In this document: piece by piece, positions 7,201 to 15,131 of the stretch
Position numbering within the stretch: position 1 is the first letter of the stretch
Layout of the letters: each line of letters starts with the position of its first letter
Assembly (NCBI RefSeq): GCF_040222615.1
Contig: NZ_JAVKCQ010000150.1
Location: forward strand, 1-18,751
Source: Haliea sp040222615
GTDB lineage: Bacteria; Pseudomonadota; Gammaproteobacteria; Pseudomonadales; Halieaceae
Direction of reading: 5' to 3'
DNA: 18,751 bases
Position numbers and translations under genes: made by a program
Notes under the pieces: generated by a model
The model's database searches: none
What the model was told of the DNA's origin: nothing
The model's input: the letters and a program-made list of their open reading frames with translations, nothing else

Positions 7201-8244
7201 ATGTTACTGTTCATTGCAGAGTACCTGACCCTGCGCAGCATCCTTGCGGCGGGGACAGCCCTGGCGATCTCGCTGCTGGTGGGGCCGGCCATGATCCGCA
7301 GGCTCAATCTATACCAGGTGGGGCAGGCGGTGCGCAGCGACGGCCCCAAGTCGCACCTGAGTAAATCCGGTACCCCCACCATGGGCGGCGCGTTGATCCT
7401 GGTCGCCATCGCGGTCAGCAGCCTGCTGTGGGCGGACTTGCGCAACCCCTATATCTGGATCGCCATGGGCGTTACAGCGGTATTCGGCGCCGTCGGCTGG
7501 GTAGACGATTATCGCAAGGTGGTAGAAAAGGATTCCCGCGGCCTGCCGGCCCGCTGGAAATACTTCTGGCAGTCGTTGGCGGGGCTGGCGGCGGCGCTGT
7601 ACCTGTACCTGGCCTTCGATACCCCGGTTACCACGGAGCTCTATATCCCCTTCTTCAAGGATTTTGCCTGGAGCATGGGGCCGCTGTTTGTGTTGCTGAC
7701 CTATTTCGTCATTGTCGGTGCCAGCAACGCGGTGAACCTGACCGACGGCCTGGACGGGCTCGCCATCCTGCCGACGGTTATGGTCGGCTCCGCCCTGGGC
7801 ATCATTGCCTACCTGACCGGCAACGTGAATTTCGCGGACTACCTGCATATACCCTACGTCGCCGGCAGCGGTGAGCTGGCGGTGTTCTGCGGCGCGATGG
7901 CCGGTGCGGGTCTGGGCTTTCTCTGGTTCAACACCTATCCCGCCCAGGTATTCATGGGTGACGTGGGCGCCCTGGCGCTGGGGGCCGGGCTGGGCACGGT
8001 GGCGGTCATCACCCGTCACGAGATCGTCTTTTTCATCATGGGCGGGATCTTCGTGCTGGAGACGGTTTCGGTGATCCTGCAGGTGGCGTCGTTCAAGCTG
8101 ACCGGCAAGCGCATTTTCCGCATGGCGCCCATCCACCACCATTTCGAACTGAAGGGCTGGCCCGAGCCGCGGGTCATTGTGCGCTTCTGGATTATCACTG
8201 TGATGCTGGTCCTGTTCGGGCTGGCCACCCTGAAGTTGCGCTAG
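7201..8244 (+). CDS. mraY: Phospho-N-acetylmuramoyl-pentapeptide transferase MraY
   Basis: MraY is the inner-membrane enzyme that moves phospho-MurNAc-pentapeptide from UDP to undecaprenyl phosphate, making lipid I. The 347-residue sequence is hydrophobic throughout. It has the SGTPTMGG signature, the D102-D103-Y-R-K motif, NLTDGLDGLA, catalytic-type D254 in FMGDVGALALG, and the APIHHHFELKGWPEPR segment. The start at 7201 gives MLLFIAEYL, matching the start of the E. coli protein, with GGAGGCGGGG upstream; an in-frame ATG at 7171 inside murF is rejected. Compared with the 360-residue E. coli protein as recalled, the 13 residues between AEYL and TLR are absent, which exactly accounts for the length difference. 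Confidence 0.96.
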   Translation: MLLFIAEYLTLRSILAAGTALAISLLVGPAMIRRLNLYQVGQAVRSDGPKSHLSKSGTPTMGGALILVAIAVSSLLWADLRNPYIWIAMGVTAVFGAVGWVDDYRKVVEKDSRGLPARWKYFWQSLAGLAAALYLYLAFDTPVTTELYIPFFKDFAWSMGPLFVLLTYFVIVGASNAVNLTDGLDGLAILPTVMVGSALGIIAYLTGNVNFADYLHIPYVAGSGELAVFCGAMAGAGLGFLWFNTYPAQVFMGDVGALALGAGLGTVAVITRHEIVFFIMGGIFVLETVSVILQVASFKLTGKRIFRMAPIHHHFELKGWPEPRVIVRFWIITVMLVLFGLATLKLR

Positions 8245-8267
8245 GCAACCACGGAGTAAAGGCGACT

Positions 8268-9629
8268 GTGACACAGGATCTGATAGCGAGCAGCGGCGAC
8301 GAGGTCATCTTTGGCCTTGGCGCCACCGGCTTGTCCTGTGCCCGCTACCTGCATCGACAGGGGCGCCGGTTTACCGTGATAGACACCCGCAGCGCTCCGC
8401 CTGAGCTGGCGACTCTGCAGCATGAGATGCCCGGCGTGCCGGTATTCGCCGGCGATATTCCCGAGACGATCGTCAGCCGCGGCGGCGAATGGGTGGTCAG
8501 CCCGGGTATCGCGCTGGAGGATCCGCTGGTCGTGCGGGCCGTGGATGCCGGCGCCGAGGTGGTAGGGGATATCGACCTGTTCATGCGCGCGGCCCGGGCC
8601 CCGGTCGTGGGCATCACCGGGTCCAATGCCAAATCCACCGTGACCGCGTTGCTGGGGGAAATGGCCCGGGAGGCGGGGCTCAACGTGGGCGTGGGTGGCA
8701 ACCTGGGTACGCCGGCGCTGGACCTGCTGGCCGACGACAGAGAGCTCTATGTCCTCGAGCTGTCGAGCTTCCAGCTTGAGCGCGCCGGTGATCTCGGGCT
8801 GGCCGTGGCCACGGTGCTAAACGTCAGTGCCGATCACCTGGACCGTCACGGGACCCTGCCGCGCTATCACCAGGCCAAGCACCGGATTTTCCGCGCCTGC
8901 CGCAAGGCGGTGGTCAACCGCGATGATCCGCTGACCCTGCCGCTGCTGGCAACGGATGTGCCGGTGATCAGCTGGCGCTTGCGCGAACCGGAGCTGGACG
9001 GCTTCGGCCTGCGGCTGGTTGCCGGCGTCGAAACCCTCTGCCTTGGCTTCGACCCGCTGCTGCCGGTGGCGGAGTTGGGCATCAAGGGCCGCCACAACGT
9101 CGCCAATGCCCTGGCCGCGTTTGCCCTGGGCCACGCCGCGGGGCTGGCGCTGGAAGCCATGGTGGTTGCGGCACGGCGCTTCACGGGTTTGCCCCACCGT
9201 TGCCAGCTGGTGACCGAGGCCGGTGGCGTACGCTTTGTGAACGACTCCAAGGGCACCAATGTGGGCGCGACAGTGGCTGCGCTCAAGGGCCTGGCGAGCA
9301 ATCGCAACATCGTGTTGATCGCTGGCGGCGTTGGCAAGGGGCAGGATTTCCGCCAGCTGCGTGCGCCACTGCAGGCGAGTTGCAAGGCGCTGGTAGTGAT
9401 CGGCGAAGCAGCGGCAGAGATAGAGAGTGCCGGGGCCGATATCGTGCCGGTGCAGCACGCAGCAGACATGGCCGACGCGGTTGCCCGCGCTGGGGCCCTG
9501 GCGACGGCTGGCGATGTAGTGTTGCTGTCTCCGGCCTGCGCCAGCTTCGACATGTTCAGCGGTTACCCGGCTCGCGGTGCCGCCTTCGTCGCCGCGGTCG
9601 AGTCCCTGGTGGCGGGGGGCGGCGCATGA
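8268..9629 (+). CDS. murD: UDP-MurNAc-L-alanine--D-glutamate ligase MurD
   Basis: MurD adds D-glutamate as the second stem-peptide residue in the cytoplasm. The 453-residue product has the N-terminal Rossmann-like segment VIFGLGATGLSCARYL, the central ATPase P-loop G118-S-N-A-K122-S-T, GNLGTPALDLL, ELSSFQLE, and the C-domain NDSKGTNVGAT and SPACASFDMFSGYPARG motifs. The P-loop has alanine where E. coli has glycine (GSNGKST), a variant I recall from pseudomonads. The start is a GTG at 8268 with GGAG (8253-8256) and AAAGG (8258-8262) upstream. A 23-base gap separates it from mraY, one of the few true gaps within the cluster. Its stop overlaps ftsW. Confidence 0.96.
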   Translation: MTQDLIASSGDEVIFGLGATGLSCARYLHRQGRRFTVIDTRSAPPELATLQHEMPGVPVFAGDIPETIVSRGGEWVVSPGIALEDPLVVRAVDAGAEVVGDIDLFMRAARAPVVGITGSNAKSTVTALLGEMAREAGLNVGVGGNLGTPALDLLADDRELYVLELSSFQLERAGDLGLAVATVLNVSADHLDRHGTLPRYHQAKHRIFRACRKAVVNRDDPLTLPLLATDVPVISWRLREPELDGFGLRLVAGVETLCLGFDPLLPVAELGIKGRHNVANALAAFALGHAAGLALEAMVVAARRFTGLPHRCQLVTEAGGVRFVNDSKGTNVGATVAALKGLASNRNIVLIAGGVGKGQDFRQLRAPLQASCKALVVIGEAAAEIESAGADIVPVQHAADMADAVARAGALATAGDVVLLSPACASFDMFSGYPARGAAFVAAVESLVAGGGA

Positions 9630-10783
9630 GCTCGCTGGCAGGCAAGCGCTTTGGCGTCGATCCCGCGCTGCTGCTGCTGGGGCTGGCCCTGTTGCTGGTC
9701 GGGCTGGTGGCGATCAGCTCGGCCTCGATCGAATATGCAGACTGGCACTATCGCGATGCCTGGCACCATACCCGTCGGCACCTGATGTATATCGTGATCT
9801 CGGCCAGCGCGGCGGTGGTGGTGTATCGACTGCCGCCGGGCTTCTGGCTGGCGAGCGGCTGGATGTGGTTGCTGGCGGGACTCGCTTCCCTGGTGTTGGT
9901 GCTGCTGCCCGGAATTGGCAAGGACGTCAATGGCGCCCAGCGCTGGCTGCCGCTGGGGCCCTTTACCCTGCAGCCGTCTGAGTTTGCCAAGTTTACCGTG
10001 GTGATATACCTCGCGGGCTATCTGGTGCGGCAGGCCAGGGAAGTGCGCAACGAGTGGCCGGGGTTCCTCAAGCCCATGGGTGTGCTGGCGCTGGTGACAG
10101 TGCTGCTCATGGCGGAGCCCGATTTCGGTGCCACTGTCATTACGGTGGCCACGGCGTTTGGCATGCTGTTTCTGGCCGGCGTAAACCTGCGCCACTTCCT
10201 GTCGGTGCTGACGGTGAGCCTGCTGGGGCTGGTGGGCCTGATATTTGCCGCGCCCTACCGTGTCCAGCGCCTGACCGCTTATACGGATCCCTGGGCCGAT
10301 CCCTATGGCAGTGGTTTCCAGCTCATCCAGTCGCTGATCGCTTTCGGTCGCGGCGAATGGCTGGGCGTAGGGCTGGGCAACAGTGTGCAGAAACTGTTCT
10401 ACCTGCCGGAGGCTCACACCGACTTCGTGTTTTCCATCTGGGCGGAGGAAACCGGCTTTGTCGGCGCGCTGCTGGTTATCGGGCTGTTCACCGCCCTGAT
10501 CGCGCGCATCCTCTGGGTGGCGCGGCGAGCCCAGGCGGTGGGAGAAGACTTCGGTGCCTACCTTTGCTACGGCGTGGCCCTGGTATTTTCCGGTCAGGCC
10601 TTTGTGAATATGGGAGTGAGTTCCGGATTGTTGCCGACCAAGGGCCTGACCCTGCCTTTCGTCAGCTACGGTGGTACCAGCCTGATCGTGTGCTGCTGCA
10701 TGCTGGCCCTGGTGCTGCGTGTAGAGCGTGAGTTGCCCGCGGGCGGGGTAGGCAAGCGGCGCACTGCGGGAGGCAAGTCATGA
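9626..10783 (+). CDS. ftsW: Septal peptidoglycan glycosyltransferase FtsW (SEDS family)
   Basis: FtsW is the septal lipid II polymerase of the SEDS family and works as a pair with FtsI. The 385-residue product is a multi-span membrane protein with the SEDS features N102-G-A-Q-R-W107 and QPSEFAK (116-122), a GSGFQLIQSLIAFGRG segment, and LPEAHTDF carrying D266, the position equivalent to the catalytic aspartate of E. coli FtsW. It closes with LPFVSYGGTSLI. The open frame extends far upstream inside murD, but the ATG at 9626 forms an ATGA overlap with the murD stop and gives a normal N-terminus (E. coli 414 residues, with a longer tail). Its stop overlaps murG in the same way. Confidence 0.96.
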   Translation: MSSLAGKRFGVDPALLLLGLALLLVGLVAISSASIEYADWHYRDAWHHTRRHLMYIVISASAAVVVYRLPPGFWLASGWMWLLAGLASLVLVLLPGIGKDVNGAQRWLPLGPFTLQPSEFAKFTVVIYLAGYLVRQAREVRNEWPGFLKPMGVLALVTVLLMAEPDFGATVITVATAFGMLFLAGVNLRHFLSVLTVSLLGLVGLIFAAPYRVQRLTAYTDPWADPYGSGFQLIQSLIAFGRGEWLGVGLGNSVQKLFYLPEAHTDFVFSIWAEETGFVGALLVIGLFTALIARILWVARRAQAVGEDFGAYLCYGVALVFSGQAFVNMGVSSGLLPTKGLTLPFVSYGGTSLIVCCCMLALVLRVERELPAGGVGKRRTAGGKS

Positions 10784-11883
10784 CCGCGGCCGCGCCCCTG
10801 ATATTGATGATGGCGGGTGGTACTGGCGGCCACGTCTATCCCGCACTGGCGGTGGCGGAAGAGCTGCGCGAACGCGGCTACCGGGTCGCCTGGGTGGGCA
10901 CGGCCCGCGGCCTCGAAGCGCGGGTGGTGCCTGCAGCCGGCTTCCAGCTGCACACGCTTCCGGTGCGAGGCGTGCGCGGCAAGAACCTGCTGCAAACGGC
11001 ACTGGGGCTGTGGCTGGTGCTGTGGTCGTCGCTGCAGGCGCTGCGCCTGGTGGGGCGGCTGTCCCCGGCCTGCGTGGTGGGCATGGGCGGCTATGTGGCG
11101 GGCCCCGCCGGGCTCGCCGCCTGGGTGCTGCGCAAGCCGCTGCTGATCCACGAGCAGAATGCCGTTGCCGGCACTACCAATCGCCTGCTGGCACCGCTCG
11201 CCCGTGCCATCGTTTGCGGGTTCCGGGGCGCGTTCCCGGAGAACCGGCCGGTACGGGTACTCGGGAATCCCGTGCGCCAGTCGCTGCTGGAGGCAGCCCG
11301 CGAGCAGCACTGGGACTATCACGGCCAGCGGCCCCTGCAGGTGCTGGTGCTGGGCGGCAGCCTGGGCGCCCAGGCCATTAACCAGCTGCTGCCGGAGGCG
11401 CTGCGCAAGTTGCGCAAGCGGGTGGGTGAAGGGGCAGTCAGCGTCTGGCACCAGTCCGGCGAAGCCCATGTCGACAGCCTGCGCCAGGAGTACGGCCCGA
11501 TGCTGGAGCAGGGCGTGCGGGTGAGTGCCTATATCGAGGATATGGCCGCGGCCTATAGCTGGGCGGATATTGTGGTCTGCCGTGCCGGTGCGTTAACCGT
11601 TGCCGAGCTGGCGATCATGGGGCGTCCGTCGCTGTTGATTCCGCTGCCGCACGCCATTGATGACCACCAGACCGCCAATGCGCGCTCCCTGTCCGATCGC
11701 GGTGCGGCCCTGCTGCTGCGCCAGGCGGGTCTGCAGGCGAAGGGCCTGGCGGCAACGCTGGCCGGGTATATTTCAAACCCCAAACTGCTGGCATCGATGG
11801 CCCATGCGGCCTCTGCCGCGGCGCTGCCGAAGGCGACCTCGCAGCTTGCCGATCTGTGCGAGGAGCTGATGCGCCATGACTGA
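10780..11883 (+). CDS. murG: UDP-GlcNAc--lipid I N-acetylglucosaminyltransferase MurG
   Basis: MurG is a peripheral inner-membrane GT-B glycosyltransferase that converts lipid I to lipid II. The 367 residues (E. coli 355) start with MAGGTGGHVYPAL, in which G13-G-T-G-G-H18 is the first glycine loop. GGYVAGPAG and HEQNAVAGTTNR follow in the N-domain. The C-domain has VLGGSLGAQ and the donor-binding RAGALTVAEL and PLPHAIDDHQTANA segments. The start overlaps the ftsW stop (ATGA) and the end overlaps murC by 8 bases. All motifs are intact. Confidence 0.97.
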   Translation: MTAAAPLILMMAGGTGGHVYPALAVAEELRERGYRVAWVGTARGLEARVVPAAGFQLHTLPVRGVRGKNLLQTALGLWLVLWSSLQALRLVGRLSPACVVGMGGYVAGPAGLAAWVLRKPLLIHEQNAVAGTTNRLLAPLARAIVCGFRGAFPENRPVRVLGNPVRQSLLEAAREQHWDYHGQRPLQVLVLGGSLGAQAINQLLPEALRKLRKRVGEGAVSVWHQSGEAHVDSLRQEYGPMLEQGVRVSAYIEDMAAAYSWADIVVCRAGALTVAELAIMGRPSLLIPLPHAIDDHQTANARSLSDRGAALLLRQAGLQAKGLAATLAGYISNPKLLASMAHAASAAALPKATSQLADLCEELMRHD

Positions 11884-13312
11884 CAGGAGCCCCTACACAG
11901 TGCCGGAAATGCGCCGCATTCGTCGCATCCACATGATCGGTGTGGGCGGAACCGGCATGAGCGGTATCGCCGAGGTGCTGGTCAATCTGGGCTACGAGGT
12001 TTCCGGGTCCGACCTGCGTCCGAGCTCGGTCACCGGGCGCTTGCAGCAGAAAGGGATCCGCGTTTTCATCGGCCACTCGGCGGACAATGTCCAGGCCGCC
12101 GACGTGGTGGTGAGTTCCAGCGCCGTGCGCGCCGACAACCCGGAAGTGGTGGCGGCCCGGGCGGCCCGGATCCCCGTTGTGCCCCGGGCCGAGATGCTGG
12201 CGGAACTGATGCGCTACCGCCACGGCATCGCGGTGGCCGGGACCCACGGCAAGACGACCACCACCAGCCTGATTGCCGCGGTCTTTGCGGAGGCGGGCCT
12301 GGATCCCACCTTTGTCATCGGCGGCCTGGTCAATTCCGCCGGCAGCAATGCCCAGCTCGGCGCCAGCCGGTTCCTGGTGGCGGAGGCCGATGAGAGCGAT
12401 GCATCCTTCCTCCACCTACAGCCGATGGTCACAGTGGTGACCAATATTGAAGCGGATCACATGGAAACCTACGGAGGCGATTTCAGCGTCCTGCGCAGTA
12501 CGTTCCTCGAGTTCCTGCACAACCTGCCCTTCTACGGACTGGCGGTACTGTGTATCGACGACCCGGCAGTCGCTGGCCTGCTGCCGGACCTGTCCCGGCA
12601 GTTTCTTACCTACGGGTTCGCGGCGGAAGCCGACTACCGGGTAAGCAATGTGCGCAAGCAGGGCCTGACCACCGCCTTCACCGTGCAGCGCCCGGGCGAC
12701 CAGGTGCCGCTGGAGATTCAGCTGAACATGCCCGGTGAACACAATGTATTGAATGCCACCGCAGCCGTCGCCGTGGCCTCCGACGAGGGTATTGGCGATG
12801 CCGCAATCCAGCGCGGGCTGGCGGCATTTGCCGGGGTCGGGCGCCGTTTCAGCGTGCTCGGGGAACTCACCTTTGCCGGCGGCAGCGCCCTGCTGGTCGA
12901 CGATTACGGTCACCACCCCACCGAGGTGCGGGCGACGCTGGAATCCGCCCGTCAGGCCTGGCCCGACCGGCGCGTGGTGATGGTCTACCAGCCACACCGC
13001 TACACCCGCACCCGCGACCTTTACGAGGACTTCGTGGCGGTGCTGTCGCGCTGTGACGTGTTGCTGCTGCTGGAGGTGTATGCGGCGGGGGAGGAACCGA
13101 TCGCGGGTGCCGACAGCCGTAGCCTGACCCGCAGTATTCGCCAGCGCGGGCAGGTGGAGCCGGTATTCGTCGAAGGGATTGACGAGGTGGCGCCGGTCCT
13201 GGGCGGCATTCTCCGCGCCGGCGACGTGGTCATCACCCAGGGCGCGGGCAATATCGGTCGCCTGGCGCAGGACCTGCAGGCGCTGGGACATTTAGGGGAG
13301 AGCAAGGTATGA
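11876..13312 (+). CDS. murC: UDP-N-acetylmuramate--L-alanine ligase MurC
   Basis: MurC adds the first stem-peptide residue, L-alanine, to UDP-MurNAc. The 478-residue protein has IHMIGVGGTGMSGIAEVL near its N-terminus, the ATP P-loop G122-T-H-G-K126-T-T, EADESDASFLHL, and a C-domain with DDYGHHPTEV and QPHRYTRTRDL. The start at 11876 overlaps murG by 8 bases and has GAGGAG (11860-11865) 10 bases upstream. A later ATG at 11909 would trim 11 residues, but the VPEMRR stretch it would remove matches the E. coli N-terminus, supporting the longer form. MurB, which makes its substrate, is not in this window. Confidence 0.96.
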   Translation: MTDRSPYTVPEMRRIRRIHMIGVGGTGMSGIAEVLVNLGYEVSGSDLRPSSVTGRLQQKGIRVFIGHSADNVQAADVVVSSSAVRADNPEVVAARAARIPVVPRAEMLAELMRYRHGIAVAGTHGKTTTTSLIAAVFAEAGLDPTFVIGGLVNSAGSNAQLGASRFLVAEADESDASFLHLQPMVTVVTNIEADHMETYGGDFSVLRSTFLEFLHNLPFYGLAVLCIDDPAVAGLLPDLSRQFLTYGFAAEADYRVSNVRKQGLTTAFTVQRPGDQVPLEIQLNMPGEHNVLNATAAVAVASDEGIGDAAIQRGLAAFAGVGRRFSVLGELTFAGGSALLVDDYGHHPTEVRATLESARQAWPDRRVVMVYQPHRYTRTRDLYEDFVAVLSRCDVLLLLEVYAAGEEPIAGADSRSLTRSIRQRGQVEPVFVEGIDEVAPVLGGILRAGDVVITQGAGNIGRLAQDLQALGHLGESKV

Positions 13313-14241
13313 GCTGGGAACAGGCAACGGCCGGGCCGGTAGCGGTGTTGCTGGGCGGGCGTTCGGCGGAGCGCGAAATCTCGCTGCAGACCGGTGCCAC
13401 CATTGTCGCCGCCCTTGCCAGCCTCGGCTGTACGGTGCGCCAGGTCGACCCCGCAGTGGACGGCTGGGTAGCGCAGCTCGAGGGGGTCAGCTTCGCCTTC
13501 AACGCCCTGCACGGTCCCGGCGGGGAGGACGGCGTGATCCAGGGCGCGCTGGAGATCCTGCGGGTGCCATATTCGGGCTCCGGCGTGCTCGGTTCGGCAC
13601 TGGCCATGGACAAGCAGCGCAGCAAGCAGCTGTGGCAGGGCGTCGGCGTCGCCACCGGCGGCTTTGTCACCCTGTCTGCGGACAGTGACTGGGACGCGGT
13701 TATCGCCCGCTTCGGCAAGGTCTTTGTCAAGCCCGCCTGCGAGGGGTCAAGCGTCGGCATGGCCCCGGCGGCAACGCCCGCGGCGCTGGCTGCGGCATAT
13801 CGCAACGCCGCAGTGTTCGGCACTGCGGTGCTGGCGGAACAGTTTATCAACGGCCCGGAATACACCGTCGCGGTGCTGGGCCAGGAGACTTTGCCCTCGA
13901 TCCGCATGGAGACGGATCGCGAGTTCTATGACTACGAGGCCAAGTACCTGGCGGACGACACCCGTTACCACTGCCCCAGCGGCCTCAGCGCTGCGGATGA
14001 GGCCGAGGCGGGCGCCCTGGCCCTCGCCGCATTTCGCAGCCTGGGTTGCGCGATCTGGGGCCGGGTGGACCTGATGCGGGACGCCGACGGGCGTTTTTAT
14101 GTGCTGGAGGTGAACACTATTCCGGGCATGACTTCGCACAGCCTGGTGCCGATGGCGGCGCGGGCTGTGGGCATGTCGATCGAGACACTGGTGCGTCGCA
14201 TTGTCGAACTCAGCTGGGAGGGCCGCAGGCAGCATGGCTGA
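13309..14241 (+). CDS. ddlB: D-alanine--D-alanine ligase
   Basis: Ddl joins two D-alanines for use by MurF and is the classical target of D-cycloserine. The 310-residue protein (E. coli DdlB 306) has an N-domain with VLLGGRSAEREISLQTG, the NALHGPGGEDGVIQGALE segment, and an ATP-grasp domain. The latter carries VKPACEGSSVGM and the metal-binding E267-V-N269 within LEVNTIPGMTSHSLVP. The start forms an ATGA overlap with the murC stop, and the end overlaps ftsQ by 8 bases. Its place between murC and ftsQ is the standard position of ddlB. Confidence 0.96.
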   Translation: MSWEQATAGPVAVLLGGRSAEREISLQTGATIVAALASLGCTVRQVDPAVDGWVAQLEGVSFAFNALHGPGGEDGVIQGALEILRVPYSGSGVLGSALAMDKQRSKQLWQGVGVATGGFVTLSADSDWDAVIARFGKVFVKPACEGSSVGMAPAATPAALAAAYRNAAVFGTAVLAEQFINGPEYTVAVLGQETLPSIRMETDREFYDYEAKYLADDTRYHCPSGLSAADEAEAGALALAAFRSLGCAIWGRVDLMRDADGRFYVLEVNTIPGMTSHSLVPMAARAVGMSIETLVRRIVELSWEGRRQHG

Positions 14242-15124
14242 ACCGCGCACATCCGGCAACGCCCGCGGGGCTGGCAAGTCGCGTCGGCGCAGTGCCGGCG
14301 CGACCCGGCGCCAACCCGCAGCGGCACCGCGCAATGGCGCCCGGGCTCGCCTCGGCCTGCGCCTGCTGGACGGCTGGGTCAACCGGATGCTGGTATTGGC
14401 GGCGGTGGGCGTAGTCGGCGTCGCGGGTTTGCAGGCCTGGATCGCCTTGCAGGAGATCCCGGTGGAGCGTATCTCCGTTACCGGCACGCTGCACCGGACC
14501 CAGACCGAGGCAGTGCAGGAAATTGTCCAGCCGGCCCTGGTCGGGGGCTTCCTCAGCGCCGACCTGGACCAGGTTCGGGCCCAGCTGCAGGCGCTGCCCT
14601 GGATCTACCAGGTGTCCGTGCGCCGGCGCTGGCCCAATGCGCTGGAGATCCAGGTGCAGGAGCAGCTGCCCATAGCGCGCTGGGGCGAGGGCGGTTTTCT
14701 CAACCACGAAGGTGAAGTGTTTCAATCCGCCGGCGTCGACGGCGAGCAGAGCCTGCCGCGGCTTGAGGGCCCGGCGGGTTCGACGGGGCAGTTGATTCTG
14801 AGCTACCAGCAACTGGGCGAACTGTTGCAGCCGCTGGGGCTGGAGTTGCGCGAGCTGTCCCTGGACGAGCGCGGCCACCTCAGGGCGGTGCTGGCAGGGG
14901 GCATGGAGCTGGTGCTGGGCAATACGGAGTTTGGCGAACGCCTGCAGCGCTTTGCCACGGTCTACCGCAAGGAGCTGGCCGAGCGGGTCGGCGAGGTACA
15001 GCGGGTGGACCTGCGCTACGAAAGCGGTGTGGCGGTAGCGTTCCGTGAGCCGGAGTTACCCGCAGAAGAGGGAGCCGCAGCCCAGGTCGCGGGTATTTCG
15101 ATGATGGATTCAGTGGGGGAGTGA
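14234..15124 (+). CDS. ftsQ: Cell division protein FtsQ
   Basis: FtsQ is a bitopic inner-membrane scaffold that recruits FtsL and FtsB and links the ring to FtsWI. The 296-residue form has a long, arginine-rich cytoplasmic tail (about 1-50), one membrane span at about 52-71, a POTRA domain (about 75-145, starting IPVERISVTG and including LPWIYQVSVRRRWP), and a beta domain ending with VQRVDLRYESGVAVAF. The ATG at 14234 is chosen; a TTG at 14201 in the same frame lies well inside ddlB and gives an unlikely extension. The start overlaps ddlB by 8 bases. Only 7 bases separate its stop from ftsA. Confidence 0.94.
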   Translation: MAEPRTSGNARGAGKSRRRSAGATRRQPAAAPRNGARARLGLRLLDGWVNRMLVLAAVGVVGVAGLQAWIALQEIPVERISVTGTLHRTQTEAVQEIVQPALVGGFLSADLDQVRAQLQALPWIYQVSVRRRWPNALEIQVQEQLPIARWGEGGFLNHEGEVFQSAGVDGEQSLPRLEGPAGSTGQLILSYQQLGELLQPLGLELRELSLDERGHLRAVLAGGMELVLGNTEFGERLQRFATVYRKELAERVGEVQRVDLRYESGVAVAFREPELPAEEGAAAQVAGISMMDSVGE

Positions 15125-15131
15125 GACTGCC

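Noticed and set aside
5757..7445. 562-residue open frame on the minus strand
   Set aside because: It lies antisense across murF and the ends of murE and mraY, has no recognisable domain, and is Arg/Gly/Gln-rich as expected of an antisense frame in GC-rich coding DNA.
9200..9625. Upstream extension of the ftsW frame inside murD
   Set aside because: The extension is a shadow of murD. The ATG at 9626 with an ATGA overlap gives the normal FtsW N-terminus.
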